Origin: Hippopus hippopus
Lineage: Eukaryota; Mollusca; Bivalvia; Cardiida; Cardiidae
Reading direction: 5' to 3'
Length of the DNA: 64,000 bases
Assembly (NCBI GenBank): GCA_946811185.2
Contig: OX328109.1
Location: 6,200,001-6,264,000 of the forward strand
Position numbers and translations under genes: made by a program. Positions 10,929 to 23,683 of this stretch are shown one piece after another (positions within the stretch are counted from its first letter, which is position 1; the number at the start of each line of letters is the position of its first letter). A model generated the notes under the pieces. That model searched no databases, had not been told where the DNA came from, and saw only the letters and a list, made by a program, of their open reading frames with translations.

Positions 10929-11589
10929 CATTTATATTTAACCCTTGTTTTTTAAGTTGAAATCTTGCCTTGATATACAGAAAGGCGTTAATCCCCACTT
11001 AAAAAAATTTTGGCGGTTATGTTGAAACAAGGGAGACAACCTAATGGTTACAAAATAGTACTTTCACGGCACTTTCTTTGGTCTATTGTATTTCAATCTT
11101 TAAAAATCCACGATCCTTTTATAACAACACACTAGATGTAGGCTTTATTACATCGGAGCGTAAACAAAATATTTTCGATTCCGAGCGTCCTTGCAGACGC
11201 TAGTTTACGAACGATATTTTTTCCATTCGTGTTACGTTTTATGCTTTCTACAATTCAAAGGGAGATGAATCTTATAAACGATATAGGTTAAAATGTGTAA
11301 GAGTTTTCTCCCTTAGACCATTAATTATTTGGCATAGATAAAAGCCAAGCAGCACCAGATCTCTGGGTGGTGACAAGGAGTGAGGGACGATGAATGCGTT
11401 TTCAACAAACCGGTGCCTAGGTAGACACATGCCGTAGTAAGTAGCCCCTTCATTTGTAATCGAATTTTTTTTAATAAAAACGATATCAAATCCAAACAGC
11501 AGTCTCCACTTTCTGACAACAAATGTGCGTCCTAGGTTGCATCTCCCTTATTTAAGTCTTGAACAAAACATTTCAAAGTTCAGTCTCCG

Positions 11590-11825
11590 TGATATTCAGG
11601 GTGAATGGAAATACTGGAATAGACATGAACTGACCGGAACGGTTTAAAACGGACCAGGACGGACTTGAAAATACGTTTGTAACTCGTTTTTAACTCTTGT
11701 AGCGATAAATGAAGTGTTGCTACAAGAGTTCACATCGTCTTTTTATGTCGATTCCGATCTGTTCCGGTCCATTCCTGCATGTTCCTGTCCATGCCGACCT
11801 CTTACGGTCAATTCCGGTATTTGCG
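11590..11825. repeat. Opposed iterated CCGGTCC-type motifs
   Basis: The left side has GACCGGAACGG..GGACCAGGACGGAC; the right side has CCGATCTGTTCCGGTCCATT and CCTGTCCATGCCGACC in the opposite sense. It looks like a small element with iterated inverted ends. Confidence 0.4.
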
Positions 11826-12540
11826 TGCACCGTAATATTTACATACGGGGAATTTACAAATGTTACGTGTCTCTAAAAATTGTAAATAACAACAGACATT
11901 CGTCAGGTATATTTTTATCTCTCAGTTGCTAATCATAGTTATGTGTTACTGTGATTTGTTTTAATTTGCAGTAAATATCGTTCAATAGTAATTCAAAGTA
12001 GAACGTATTCGCATGCAATGTAAAAATGACCAATTCAACTTCATTTTACAAAGACCTGTCAATATGTACAAAAATATTTGACGATAATTATGCCAATAAA
12101 CTTGTTTTATTTCAGCAGTTTTGTTTTTAACATAGTAATTCAATTAATGAGAAGACGATAGAAATTAAACCTGTTTAAAACTGAACGGATTTGCATGCCA
12201 CAAACTGATAGAGTCTTTTTGTTTAAAGTTAGAAAAGATTGTGGGAAAAGAGAAAATTGCATCAACTGGGGTGCGGAAATCCTGCGTCCGACTCGGGTAA
12301 ATTTGACGTTGGATAAGTGACTTTTTGCAATCTACGCGTCCGCGGACAAGTAGAATACGAGGAGGAAATTGAAAGTAAAGATCTGTATTATATAACATTA
12401 TCCCTATGAAATAGAAATGTTCTCTACGTCTCACTTCGTAAACAACAACATTTTTAAATTGAATTATGATAAGCTATTCCCTGATGCATGTATCTGGAAT
12501 CAAAAACAAACATTTTGCCGACTCTGATTTTATCGCCTCC
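11826..12540. other. Intergenic, no gene found
   Basis: AT-rich; a short family A scrap at 12228-12256 and a CGGACAAGTAGA motif near 12342, also seen at 13613-13690. Confidence 0.4.
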
Positions 12541-13479
12541 GCAGGCTTTTTCTTGATTTTGACTGCACTGCAGTACGGCCGAAATGTTTTGGTTTCTTGG
12601 TGCCATTTGTTTTGTTTAATGGAGGCAACCATAACCGAACCGAGTTATTTTTTGCACATTATAACACCGCACGTAGACTTGACGCGGTTGTCATTTCCCT
12701 ATCATTCAATATTAAATTCTTTTTTGTCGTTCGCAAAAACTTACAGCTGACAATAACAACAAAGTTGTCTTAATTTAACACCGTGGAACACATTCTTACT
12801 TGGTTGCAGTAAACGTATTTGAAGGAAAACCAAACACGCTGAATCCAAGTAAAACATGTCAAGAACCGGGAAACATTACAAAAAGTTTGTTAAAAGGGCT
12901 GTAGACGATAAAGGCCAGTGCAGCCTTTTTACTTTCGGCTTAAAACGTTCAAATTCTTTGCAGATCGATCTGCAGGTAATCAAATCTCCGCATACTGAGT
13001 CTCAATCTGAAGTGCCGGGTCTGTCGGCCATCACCAATCTCCCGTTGTCTGAGAACTAGACAATTATTTCACTGCACATGATGCAAACTCTACATCTCCA
13101 GACACAATAACCAAGCCTAGCCTTTTAACTTCCATAGATAATGATTCCCTTGTATCATGTAAAAGCTGGTAAGCAGTTCTGCTGAAGTAATAACTCCGGC
13201 ACCCATGGGTGTACCACAGTAGTGTTAAAAAGGGCTGTAAGTGCAAACACTGAGATATTCGGCCATGGTTTAAGCAGTTATACTGTAACTGTTGAAACTT
13301 TTTCAATTATTAAATTGTTGCACCTTTCTATTTACTGTATGTATGTACAGTGCCATTAATTTGTTTTATTGATGTACCTTGAAAGTCAGTCTGCTTTTTC
13401 CCAATTTGGCCAAAATCGCGCTTGAATATCCCAAAATGAAAGGCTAAGGCCCCTCCCAATTTTTGGAAAAAAAGCCCCG
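12541..13479 (+). mobile_element. CAGGG-family element, 3' part, related to 19018-20242
   Basis: From GTACGGCCGAAATGTTTTGG onward it matches 19310-20242 closely, ending CCCAATTTTTGG and AAAAAAAGCCCCG. The left terminus is lost. Short open frames (MSRTGKHYKKFVKRAVDDKG) are shared by both copies but broken differently, so no active gene is claimed. Confidence 0.75.
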
Positions 13480-14817
13480 TAAAGGTTTGCTTGATTTATT
13501 TTCATCATTGTTATTAAAAACCTAAACAAAGCAAATTTAAATGGTTAAAAGAACATCATTATCTACAAACTATGGTACATTCAGGTCTTTTGTGCCATTT
13601 AAAATTGTTTTGTTTTGGACAAGTAAACTTATCTGACGGACAAGTAGATTTTCTAGATTTACTTGTCCATGGACAAGTAGAAAATTTCAAGATTTCCACA
13701 CCCCTGATCAAGTGTCCTTATTCCGCGATGATAAGGAAGCATGATAAAATTAAGAGTTTAGACAAGAAAATGAATTAGATAATACTTGCCTTCATAACTG
13801 AACCATTTCTAATAATTTTTATGCAAGAATTAGAACTTTGTTATTAGTTTTAATGCTGTAGTCACTAGTGCTGTAAAAAAAAAAAGCCTGTGGCCTTTTT
13901 GAGCAAACATGGCATGACCTAGTTTTGGTAGCTTGATAATAACTATAGGAGAAAGGTAAAGGCCTCTGCAATTTTGTTTTAGAAGAAACACTAAGCGTTT
14001 TTTTCCTTCTTTGAATGAGTCCGTAAAACACCCGTTCCCAGTCCGAAAATGTTAAAATTTTTCCCAAAATCACGCTCGAAAATTCCCAAAACAAGTTGTA
14101 TTTCTCACTGGATAATGGACCCATTCCAAAGCAAGGACCAGGGTGTTGGTTTTCAAATTGACTGTTCGATGAATTGAAATTTGTATCGTGGTTTTTTTCC
14201 CCCGGCAAATTGTTCAGAATATGTAACACAAACAATCCAAATATCAGTGATTTCATTGGTGGTCAAAAAGAAGGAGTTTCCCCAAAGTAATAATCAACTA
14301 AAAACAAATGTGACAGTTTATTTCGGTAAACTGGTCGTATTGTTTGATAACAAAGTTTAAGCTTTTATGGGGTAGAGCTTGGCATCCAGTCCAGTGTTTT
14401 GGTAGCCTTTGTAGCGATCGTCAAATACAATGGTGCGCTGTATATGTTTTTTGTGTTGCCAAAAATTTGCGATTTATCAGTACTCGTAACGGCATGTATA
14501 TTCGCGGAAAATTCTTTCTTTAGCAATCAGACTACGAAGAGAGCCATAACTGTAAATAACATTGAAAGAAAATCAAAGCATTGGGCTCTCAACTCCCTAC
14601 AGAGTTCCGCCTTATGGAGACTGACGAGTATAGTCAAGTTTAAGATGAATTTAAAGGCATCTTGATGAACAAGTAGCTCGTCCCAAAATGAAATGGAGTT
14701 GACATTCAATCGAGCCTAGGTTCGAATGTACATGTAGAACAGTTGTCATCAACAAAATTCATGGCTTAACTCTTATATCCCCCCACAGTTACAAAAAGAC
14801 AGTACTGTTGACAGCTT
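13480..14817. other. Intergenic with element fragments
   Basis: 13606-13690 has iterated GGACAAGTA motifs; 14030-14160 has TTCCCAAAA / CCCATTCC pieces like the termini of the CAGGG elements. No gene recognised in the remainder. Confidence 0.4.
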
Positions 14818-15611
14818 CAGTGTTTCTCCCATCTTCAAATTTTTGAGGGTCATTTGTGACCCCTATTCCAAATTTTTGGGGGCCATACAAAAATCTTGAG
14901 GGTCACCTTTATAACTGCCTTTTTAAAAGATACTTGAATTCACGTTTGGGGACATTTCTCTGTGACTCCGCTGACTCGTAACTGGAACTATTTTTCTTAG
15001 TCTGACAATACCCGGATATTTGTTGCATTTGTTGATTTTTCATTTTTTTTCACGTTTTCGAGGTGTTTACTTGTGGAAGGGACAACAAAACTGTCTGCTC
15101 GTCCTTTCTGTTTTTCTTTTTTGGTTTATCTGGTATTCTGTTTCGGAAAGCGTCTAGAATACACAGACCATACATGTTAAAGCACGGCGACCAACTGACC
15201 TTCCTATAGTTAATCCGTACCTTGTTCTTTAATACTAAACAAGAGCTTCAAATGTGTGACTGTCAGAGAGAAGCCAGTTGGTAGCAATTCATGTTCTTTT
15301 TCCTTTTTGTGCAGTACTGGCAGATATTTATCAATAAATTATCAATAAAGCTGGTTTCAGACACTGGGTGCCATACCATAAACTCTCAGTATAAAATAAT
15401 CATGGCGTACGAAATCTTTCTCTGCATACGAACCTTATTTTGTCCCTTAGTATTTCGGCTTGACGTAATGGTGTGCATTATAAACTTTTGTTCTGATTGA
15501 ACTGATATGTTTATGGTTGCGTCAGAAAAGATGGACATGACAAATTTTAGTGTGTCAGCTAAGAAATGATTGCGTCAAAAACGCAAGAAACACGCTCTGG
15601 GAGAAACCCTG
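14818..15611 (+). mobile_element. CAGGG-family element (GGGTTTCTCCC ends)
   Basis: Left CAGTGTTTCTCCCA and right TGGGAGAAACCCTG form inverted ends. Just inside, GAGGGTCATTTGTGACCCC and the far GCGTCAAAAACGCA stem match the element at 20823-21903. A degraded CAGCTT/CATCTT duplication may flank it. Confidence 0.65.
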
Positions 15612-15652
15612 CATCTTTTGCAGCATGAGAAACGAGGACATTTTTTTTCTTT

Positions 15653-15879
15653 AAACCTTTACCACATGATCCCATGTTTTAACAACCCTGAGAAAGAAGC
15701 CTTGAGAAAACATTGCGGGAAAAGGAGAAAATGCTGGTAACCAGCATTTTCTCCTTTTCCCACAATCTTTTCTACTCTATCAAAGACAAGTTCCATCATT
15801 TGAGTCACATATACATTGTCATCTGCAAATGCTGTGTATTTTGACAATTCTAAAATCATGGGGTTTGGTAAAGAGTTAA
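15653..15879 (+). mobile_element. MITE family A copy, complete
   Basis: AACCTTTACCACATGATCCC to GGTAAAGAGTTAA with the core AAAATGCTGGTAACCAGC. Confidence 0.88.
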
Positions 15880-15984
15880 GGACAAATTAATTTGTTTTCA
15901 GTGTTGTAATTTCTGGTGTGTAGTGCTTCAATTTAAGTTCATATAACTGAAAAGTATCCATTATAAATAATCAGTAACTTGATT

Positions 15985-16160
15985 TTGTGTTTATCATGAA
16001 AATTCCCAACTTTGGGAAAGAAGACATGTTTTTCCCAATTTGCATGGTTTTGGACCCATTCCCAAAACAGGGAAAAAAAATGCTGCTGAAAGAAATAACA
16101 ATGATATTTATTTCTGTTAACCAAAACATTTGAGCCATGCTCTGTGAAAAGGGGGCTAAG
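15985..16160. mobile_element. Fragments: CAGGG-type terminus and family B tip
   Basis: TTCCCAACTTTGGGAAAG and CCCATTCCCAAAACAGGG, then GAGCCATGCTCTGTGAAAAG, only the first 26 nt of family B. Confidence 0.5.
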
Positions 16161-16174
16161 CTGTTACAACAGTG

Positions 16175-16619
16175 TTAACTCTTTACCAAACGACAAATTT
16201 TTGGACTGGACCAAATTCACAGCATATGCAGACAACAAATCTTGTTAATATGATGATTTCTGACTTTGATAGGGTAGAAAATATTGTGGTTACCAGCATT
16301 TTCTCCTTTTCCCACAGTGTTTTCTATAGGCTTCTTTCTCAGGGTCGTTAAAAGTCAGGATTGTGTGGTAAAGAGTTAAACTCAGATAGACTATTTTTCT
16401 CCATTACCCGAAATGCTTTTGTAAGCTTTCTTTCCCAGTCTTGTAAAAATGTGGTAAGATGAAAATGCTGGTAACCAGCATATTTTCCTTTTTCCATAAC
16501 ATTTCCTACCCTTTGAATGACAGATATCTTGTTTTTAGTACATGTAACATTTGATTTGTCACCTGTAAATACTTACAATTTGGACAAGGCTAAAATTTTG
16601 TAATCTGATAAAGGGTTAA
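16175..16619. mobile_element. Two MITE family A copies
   Basis: 16175-16378 is in the long-arm-first order and ends AAAGAGTTAA; 16445-16619 is a second, short-arm-degraded copy ending AAAGGGTTAA. Confidence 0.75.
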
Positions 16620-16910
16620 TTAATGCTTTCACTTTCTGCAAGTCCTAAATTTTGTTGTGTGATGAAGAGTTGAATGCACATACAGTCTTCCATATCTAAA
16701 TTTCGTCCATTTTAAAATTATTCTTCAGGTAGATGATATTAAAAGGTGTAGATCTCATGAATACTGTGTGATAGATTAAACATTTCAGTTATACGGATGG
16801 CAGAGATTGGAATTGAATTTATAATTATGATTATTTAGCTGAACAGTAAAAAGCATCTATTAAAGGATCTAGTATGGCACTGTACCCAGAGACACTGCCT
16901 CTGTTTTTTT

Positions 16911-18207
16911 AGCCCACCTGAGCACGAAGTGCTAAGGTGAGGTATTGTGACTGGTCGTTGTCCGGCGTCCATCTGTCCGTCTGTCCACAATTCCTTTAAA
17001 CATCTTCTCCTCCTAAACCGCTTGGCCAATCTTGATGAAACTTGGCAGGGATGTTCCTTGGGTGAAGCTCTACCAAAGTTGTTCAAGAGATTGAATTCCA
17101 CCAATAACTCTGGTTGCCATGGCAACAAAAAGGGGAAAAAATCTTCTTCTCTGAAACTAGAAGGCATAGAGCTTTGATATTTGGTATGTAGCATCTCCTA
17201 GTTGACCTCTACCAAATTTGTTCATATGATGCCCCTGGGGTCAAAACTGGTCCCGCCCCAGGGGTCACAAGTTTGAATATAGGAACAAAGAAGGAAAACT
17301 TTAAAATTCTTCTTCTCTGAAACTGGAAGGCGTGGAGCTTCGATATTTGGCATCTACCATATCCTAGTGGACCTCTTCCAAGTTTGTTCATATGATGCCC
17401 CTGGGGTCAAAACTGGCCCTGCCCCGGGGGTCACAAGTTCAAACATAGGAACAAAGAAGGAAAACTTTAAAATTCTTCTTCTCTGAAACTTGAAGGCATA
17501 GAGCTTTGATATTTGGCATCTAGCATCTCCTAGGGGACTTCTACCAAATTTGTTCATATGATGCCCCTGGTGTCAAAACTGGCCACGCCCCGGGGGCCAC
17601 AAGTTCGAACATAGGAACAAAGAAGGAAAACTTTAAAATTCTTCTTCTCTGAAACTGGAAGGTGTAGAGCTTTGATATTTGGTATGTAGCATCTCCTAGT
17701 GGACCTCTACCAAGTTTGTTCATAAGATGCCCTTGGGGTCAAAACTGGCCCCACCCCAGGGGTAACAAGATTGAACATAGGAACAAAGAAGGAAAACTTC
17801 AAAATTCTTCTTCTCTAAAACTGGAAGGCGTAGAGCTTTGATATTTGGTATGTAGTATCTCTTAGTGGACCTCTACCAAGTTTATTCATATGATGCGGCT
17901 GGGGTCAAAACTGGCCCAGCCCTTGGGGTCACAAGATTGAACATAGGAACAAAGAAGGAAAACTTAAAATTCTTCTTCTCTAAAACTTGAAGGTGTAGAG
18001 CTTTGATATTTGGTATGTAGCATCTCCTAGTGGACCTCTACCAAGTTTGTTCAAATGATGCCCCTGGGGTCAAAACTGGCCACGCCCCGGGGGTCACAAT
18101 TTCGAACATAGGAACAAAGAAGGAAAACTTTGAAATTCTTCTTTTCTTAAACTGGAAGGCATAGAGCTCTGTTATTTGGTATGTAGTGAACCTGTTCTAA
18201 GTTTGTT
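16911..18207 (+). mobile_element. Helentron-like element 1 with 166 bp tandem repeats, 3' end missing
   Basis: Follows a T run; starts AGCCCACCTGAGCACG, then GTCCGTCTGTCC, CTTCTCCTCCTAAACCGCTT and GGTTGCCATGGCAAC. From about 17170 a tandem repeat (GATGCCCCTGGGGTCAAAAC, GGAACAAAGAAGGAAAACTT) recurs at 17228, 17394, 17560, 17726, 17892 and 18058, exactly 166 bp apart. It breaks off where a second start begins. Confidence 0.75.
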
Positions 18208-19017
18208 AGCCCACCTGAGCACAACCTGTTCAGTCAGTTCAAAATTGGGTCACCTGGGGTCATAAACTAAGTCACATTAAAGTAATACCTTGTGGGCACA
18301 TTAGAGGCCACATTTATAGCTCAAATGACCTGAAATTTGGCCAAAATGTTTGTCTTGATAAAATCTCACATGAGTTTGGATTTGGGTCACCAGGGATCAT
18401 AAACTAGGTCACTAGGTCAAATTAAAGTAATACCTTGTGGGCACTCTAGAGGCCACTTGTTTTGCTCAATTGACTTGCAAATTGGTCAGAATGTTTGTCA
18501 TGATAAAATCTCACATGAATCTGAATTTGGGTCATGTTGGGTCTTAAATTAGGTCACTAGGTCACATTAAAGAAATACCTTGTGGGCACTCTAGAGGCCA
18601 CATTTATTGTTCAATTAATTTGAAAATTGGTTAAAATGTTTGTCTTGATGAAATCTAGGATGAGTTCAAAATTGGGTCACCTGCGGTCATAATCTAGGTC
18701 ACTAGGTCGAATTAAAGAAATACCTCGTGGGCACTCTAGAGGCCACATTTATTGTTCAATTAATTTGAAAATTGGTTAAAATGTTTCTCTTGATAAAATC
18801 TAGGATGAGTTCAAAATTGGGTCACCTGGGGTCATAATCTAGGTCACTAGGTCGAATTAAAGAAATACCTCGTGGACACTCTAGAGGCCACATTTATTGT
18901 TCAATTGATTTGAAAATTGGTCAGAATGTTTGTCTTGATGAAATATTGGATGAGTTCAAAATTGGGTCACCTGGGGTCATAATGTAGGTCACTAGGTCAA
19001 ATTAAAGAAATACCTTG

Positions 19018-20242
19018 CAGGGCTTTTTTTCCTTCTATAATTGAGGCCGATATTCAGTGACTTCCCAATTGCAAAAAGCGTCATTTTTTCCCAATTGTGG
19101 CGGAAGAATTTCCCAATTTTGCTTAAAGGATTTCCCAATTTTGCTGGAAAAATTTCTCATAAAACGATGCTGAAATTCCTAATAAGTTAAAATACCAATT
19201 TCTCAAAAGCTATTTCAAATGACCAGACACAAAACTCGTTATTTAGCGGTGATTGAAACCGAAAGCAGGTTTTTTTTCATTGATTTGCGACTCAGCTGAC
19301 TGCGCTGCAGTATGGCCGAAATGTTGCGTTTTCTTGGCGCCATTTGGTTTGTTTTAATGGAGGCACTCTTAACCGAACCGAGTTATATTTTGCGCATTAT
19401 AACACCGCACATAGACTGAACGCAGTTGTCATTTCCCTATCATTCAATATTAAATCCTTTGACATGTTATATAATTGTTTGTCTTTCATAAAAACTTACA
19501 GCTGACAAAAGAAGTTTTCTTAACACTGTGGAACACATTCGTACTCGGTTGCAGTCAATGTACTCAAAAAAAAACAAACACACTGTATCCAAGCAAAACA
19601 TGTCAAGAACCGGGAAACATTACAAAAAGTTTATTAAATAAAAGGGCTGCAGATGGTAAAGGCCAGCGTAGCCTTTTTACTTTCGACGTGAAACGTTCGA
19701 ATTCTTTGCTGATCGATCTACAGGTAATCAAATCTCTGCATATTTAGTCTCAATCTGAAGTGCCGGTTCTGTCGGGCATCGCCAATCTCCCTTTGTCTGA
19801 AGACTAGACAATTATTATCACTGCACATGATGCAAACTCTACATCTCAAGACATAATATCCAAGCCTAGCCTTGTAACTCCCACAGATAATGGTTCCCTT
19901 GTATCATATGATGGCCGAAAAGCAGTTCTTCTAAAGTATTAACTCCGGCACCCATGGGTGTACCACAGTAGTGTTAAAAAGGGCTCTAAGCCTATATGTG
20001 CAAATGCTGTGAGATATTTGGCCATAGTTTAAGCAGTTAAAGTTTGAATGTTGAATTTGTTTCACTTGTTAATTAAGTTGCTGTACCTTCTATTTACTCT
20101 ATGTATGTACACTGCCATTAATTTGTTTTATTGATGTATCTTGAAAGTCAGTCTGATTTTTCCCAATTAGGCCAAAATCGCGCTTGAATTTCCCAAAATG
20201 AAAGGCTAAGGTCCCTTCCCAATTTTTGGGAAAAAAGCTCTG
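19018..20242 (+). mobile_element. CAGGG-family element nested in the 145 bp array, TSD CCTTG
   Basis: Inverted ends CAGGGCTTTTTTTCC / GGGAAAAAAGCTCTG, flanked by CCTTG at 19013-19017 and 20243-20247; removing the element restores the repeat unit AATACCTTGTGGG. 1225 bp, no long open frame. The terminal CAGGG fits hAT elements, but these usually make 8 bp duplications, so superfamily is left open. Confidence 0.85.
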
Positions 20243-20822
20243 CCTTGTGGGTACTCTAGAGGCCACATTTCTTGCTCAATTGACTTGAAAATTGATCAGT
20301 AGCTTGTCTTGATGAAATCTCGGATGAGCTTACAATTGGGTCACCAGGGATCATAAACTAGGTCACTAGGTCAAATTAAAGAAATACCTTGGCACTCTAG
20401 AGGCTACATTTTTTGCTCAATTGACTTGAAAATTGGTCAGAATGTTTGTCACGATAAAATCTCACGTGATTCTAAAATTGGATCACCTGGGGTCATAAAC
20501 TAGGTCACTTGGTCAAATTAAAGAAATACCTTGTGGGCACTCTAGAGGTCACATTTATTGTTCAATTGATTTGAAAATTGGTTAAAATGTTTGTCTTGAT
20601 AAAATCTAGGATGAGTACAAAATTGGGTCATGTGGGGTCATAATCTAGGTGACTAGGTCAAATAAAAGAAATACCTTTAGGGCACTCTAAAGGCAACATT
20701 TCTTGCTCAAGTGACTTGAAAATTGGTCAGAATGTTTTTCTTGATGAATTATCGGATGAGTTTGAAATTGGGTCACCTGGGGTCATAAACTAGGTCACTT
20801 GGTCAGATTAAAGAAATACCTT

Positions 20823-21903
20823 AAGGGTTTTCCCTTGGCCACAAAAATAGGGGGTCATTGTGACCCCCTAGTCAAAAATAATGGGGGTCATTTTGGAATT
20901 TGTGGGGGTCACAACAAAATGTAATTCACATAAACAAAAGCTACTATTTGTGAAAGTATGTGTTTTTTCTTTTGTTTGTTTTCTGTTCACTGTAAATCTT
21001 TGTTTACCCTATATATGAATTATTTCATGGTGATGGATATATAATAACACCAGAGATTCTCTATATAGAGGGACCTTACAGCCTAGGTGACACCTTTTTC
21101 ATAAAGACTATCTGGAGTATGCTTTATTTAAGCCTGTTCTTAACGAGCAAATATGCTCTAGCTGCAGACAAGCTGTTATATCTCTAAGTAATTTTAATGT
21201 TTCAAGGGTATCGTCATGACCGCTAGTGTTTTGATGATGCACAAAGGTTGATTTTCAAGGTATGTGTAGCCTCTCTCTATGGTAAAGGGTTATTTTGTTT
21301 TTATCACAGGAATCGACCGTTTAGTTGGTGAAGAAAGCTTGTTGTCTGTCGGATTGGGAAGTCTCTGTTATTTTTCTTGATAGAGATTATCCATTTCGGC
21401 CAAAAATAAACTATTTTCACCAATTAAATGGACGATTCCTGTGTTTCGACACGCGGCTCGCGTTCATGCCGCTGTTTTCAACGAATAACAAAGTGTATCT
21501 CTTTAGCTAATTTACAGTAAACCCTCGAGACCTTGAAATGTGATTCTGGGTGCTCTTACCAGGCGTTTTATCGTATGATCTTTGTTTAAGGACTCTTCTT
21601 CCTTGCAGACAGCAAGAATGACGTCGATTTTGACAGAGCCATATTGTTTTCATTAGAGATCGACTGGTTTAGTTTACGGTATTTTATTAAAATCAATACA
21701 CAGTCCAGTGTTTCGTCCCATTTTCTCTTCGTACTCCAGATTTTTCATCTACTCGCGATGTAACAGTGTCGGAAGTATATATGATCGTTAGTATCTCTCG
21801 TCGAATTTGTGCGTCAACAATGACACATTACTGAAAAAATTGCGGGTAATTTTCCTTAAAAATGCGTCAAAACGCACAAAATCGTGCATCAAGGAAAACC
21901 CTG
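20823..21903 (+). mobile_element. CAGGG-family element nested in the 145 bp array, TSD ACCTT
   Basis: Ends AAGGGTTTTCCCTTG / CAAGGAAAACCCTG, flanked by ACCTT at 20818-20822 and 21904-21908. Interior stem-like GGGGGTCATTGTGACCCCC. 1081 bp, non-coding. Confidence 0.83.
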
Positions 21904-23191
21904 ACCTTGTGGGCACTCTAGGGGCCACATTTATTGCTCAGTTGACTTGAATAATGGTCAGAATGTTTGTCTTGATAAAATCTCACATGAGTCTGAATTT
22001 GGGTCATGTTGGGTCTTAAATTAGGTCACTAGGTCAAATTAAAGAAATATGTTGTGGGCACTCTAGAAGCCACATGTATTTTTCAATTGATTTGAAAATT
22101 GGTTAAAATCTTTGTCTTGATGAAATCTTGGATGAGTACAAAATTGGGTCACCTGGGGCCATAATCTAGGTCACTAGGTCAAACTAAAGAAATACCTTTA
22201 GGGCACTCTAGAGGTCACATTCCTTGCTCAATTGACCTGAAAATTGGTCAGAATGTTTGCCTTGGATGCATTTGAAATTGGGTCACCTGGGGTCATAAAC
22301 TAGGTCACTCGGTCAAATCAAAGAAATACCTTGTGGGCACTCTAGAGGCCACATTTATTGCTCAAATGATTTGAGAATTATTCAGAATGTTTGTCCTGAT
22401 AAACTTTCAGATAACTTCTAAATGGGGTCAACTGGGGTCATAAACTAGGTCACTAGGTCAAATTAAAGGAATACCTTTAGGGCACTCTAGAGGCCACATT
22501 TTTTGCTTAATTGACTTGAAAATTGGTCAATGTTTGTTTTGATAAATTTTCAGATGAGATCAAATTGGGTCATGTGGAGTCATAAACTAGGTCACTGGGT
22601 CAAATTAAAGAAATACCTTTTGGGCACTCTAGAGGCCACATTTATTGTTCAATTGATTTGAAAATTGGTCAAAATGTTTGTCTTGCTGAAATCTAGGATG
22701 AGTTCAAAATTGGGTCACCTGGGGTCATAATCTAGGTCACAAGGTCAAATTAAAGAAATACCTTTAGGGCACTCTAGAGGTCACATTTCTTGCTCAATTG
22801 ATTTGAAAATTGGTCAGAATGTTTGTCTTGATGAAATATTGGATGAGTTTGAAATTGGGTCACCTGGGGTCATAAACTAGGTCACTAGGTGAAATTAAAG
22901 AAATACCTTTAGGGCACTCTAGAGGCCACATTTATTGCTCAATTAACTTGATAACTGTTTAGAATGTTTGTCTTGATAAATTTTTTTGATTAGTTCTAAA
23001 GTGGGTCACATGGGGTGATAAATTAGGTCACTAGGTCAACTTACAGAAATCCCTCGTGGACACCTCTAGAGGCCACATTTTAAGTTCAGTTGACCTGACA
23101 ATTGGTCAGAAATTGAATTATGCACGTGGAGTGAATTTCGCCTATTGACTCAGGTGAGCGATCCAGGGCCATCATGGTCCTCTTGTTTTTT

Positions 23192-23484
23192 TTAACCCTT
23201 TACCAGACAACAAAATTTTAGTCTGGTCAAAATTGAAAGTATGTGTAATTGACAATTTAGATATGGTTCAAATGATGATATTTTCTTTGAAAGAAAAAGT
23301 ATATGTAGTAAACATTATGGGGAAAGGAGAAAATGCTGGTTACCAGCATTTTCTCCTTTTCCCACAATGTTTTCAAGAGGCTTATCAAAGACAGAAATCA
23401 TCATTTGAGCTACATTTAAAGTGTTGACTGCAAATGCTTTCACTTTGGTGTGATCCAAAATTTTTGTCATTTGGTAAAGAGTTA
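23192..23484 (-). mobile_element. MITE family A copy 110 bp before the SMIM14 exon
   Basis: TTAACCCTTTACCAGACAAC start, perfect core (GAAAATGCTGGTTACCAGC), long arms on both sides. It lies directly against the Helentron-like 3' end. Confidence 0.82.
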
Positions 23485-23614
23485 TATTATTGTTTCTAAG
23501 TACTGTACTTTCAATTTCGACTAGTCTGGAATTTTGTCACCAGGTTGAGAGGTAAAGGAAATAATGACTTATTGTTATATATTTTCATACAGTTGATTGC
23601 TAAATCGATTCAAA

Positions 23615-23683
23615 ATGTCAGATTTTGATCCCTGTGAGTGTGTTTGGAATCATGAAAATGCAATGCAGCGTCTTATGAATCTG
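23615..23683 (+). CDS. SMIM14: SMIM14 coding exon 1
   Basis: 23 codons ending at a GTAAGT donor. An acceptor (TTTTCATACAG, ending 23592) precedes the ATG by 22 nt, so this is an internal exon with a short 5' untranslated part. Confidence 0.92.

Larger units (their letters stand above)
18208..23185 (+). mobile_element. Helentron-like element 2 with 145 bp tandem repeats and 3' hairpin
   Basis: Starts AGCCCACCTGAGCAC. Units with CACTCTAGAGGCCAC recur every 145 bp (18302, 18447, 18592, 18737, 18882 and on to about 23065). It ends CTCAGGTGAGCG, then the hairpin AGGGCCATCATGGTCCT and CTTG before a T run. CACCTGAG at the start and CTCAGGTG near the end are complementary sub-terminal repeats. Helentron derivatives with tandem cores (DINE-1, bivalve pearl type) have this layout; the assignment is an inference. 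It contains no transposase or helicase frame and is interrupted by two other elements. Confidence 0.75.

Noticed and set aside
12856..13059. Small gene encoding MSRTGKHYKKF..
   Set aside because: The related copy at 19606 has a shifted frame, no splice or promoter context, and lies in a CAGGG element.
13819..14256. 145-codon minus-strand frame
   Set aside because: Overlaps degraded element termini (TTCCCAAAA), low-complexity, no homology.
17170..18200. CRISPR-like regular repeats
   Set aside because: 166 bp units without unique spacers, in animal DNA; a tandem core of a mobile element.
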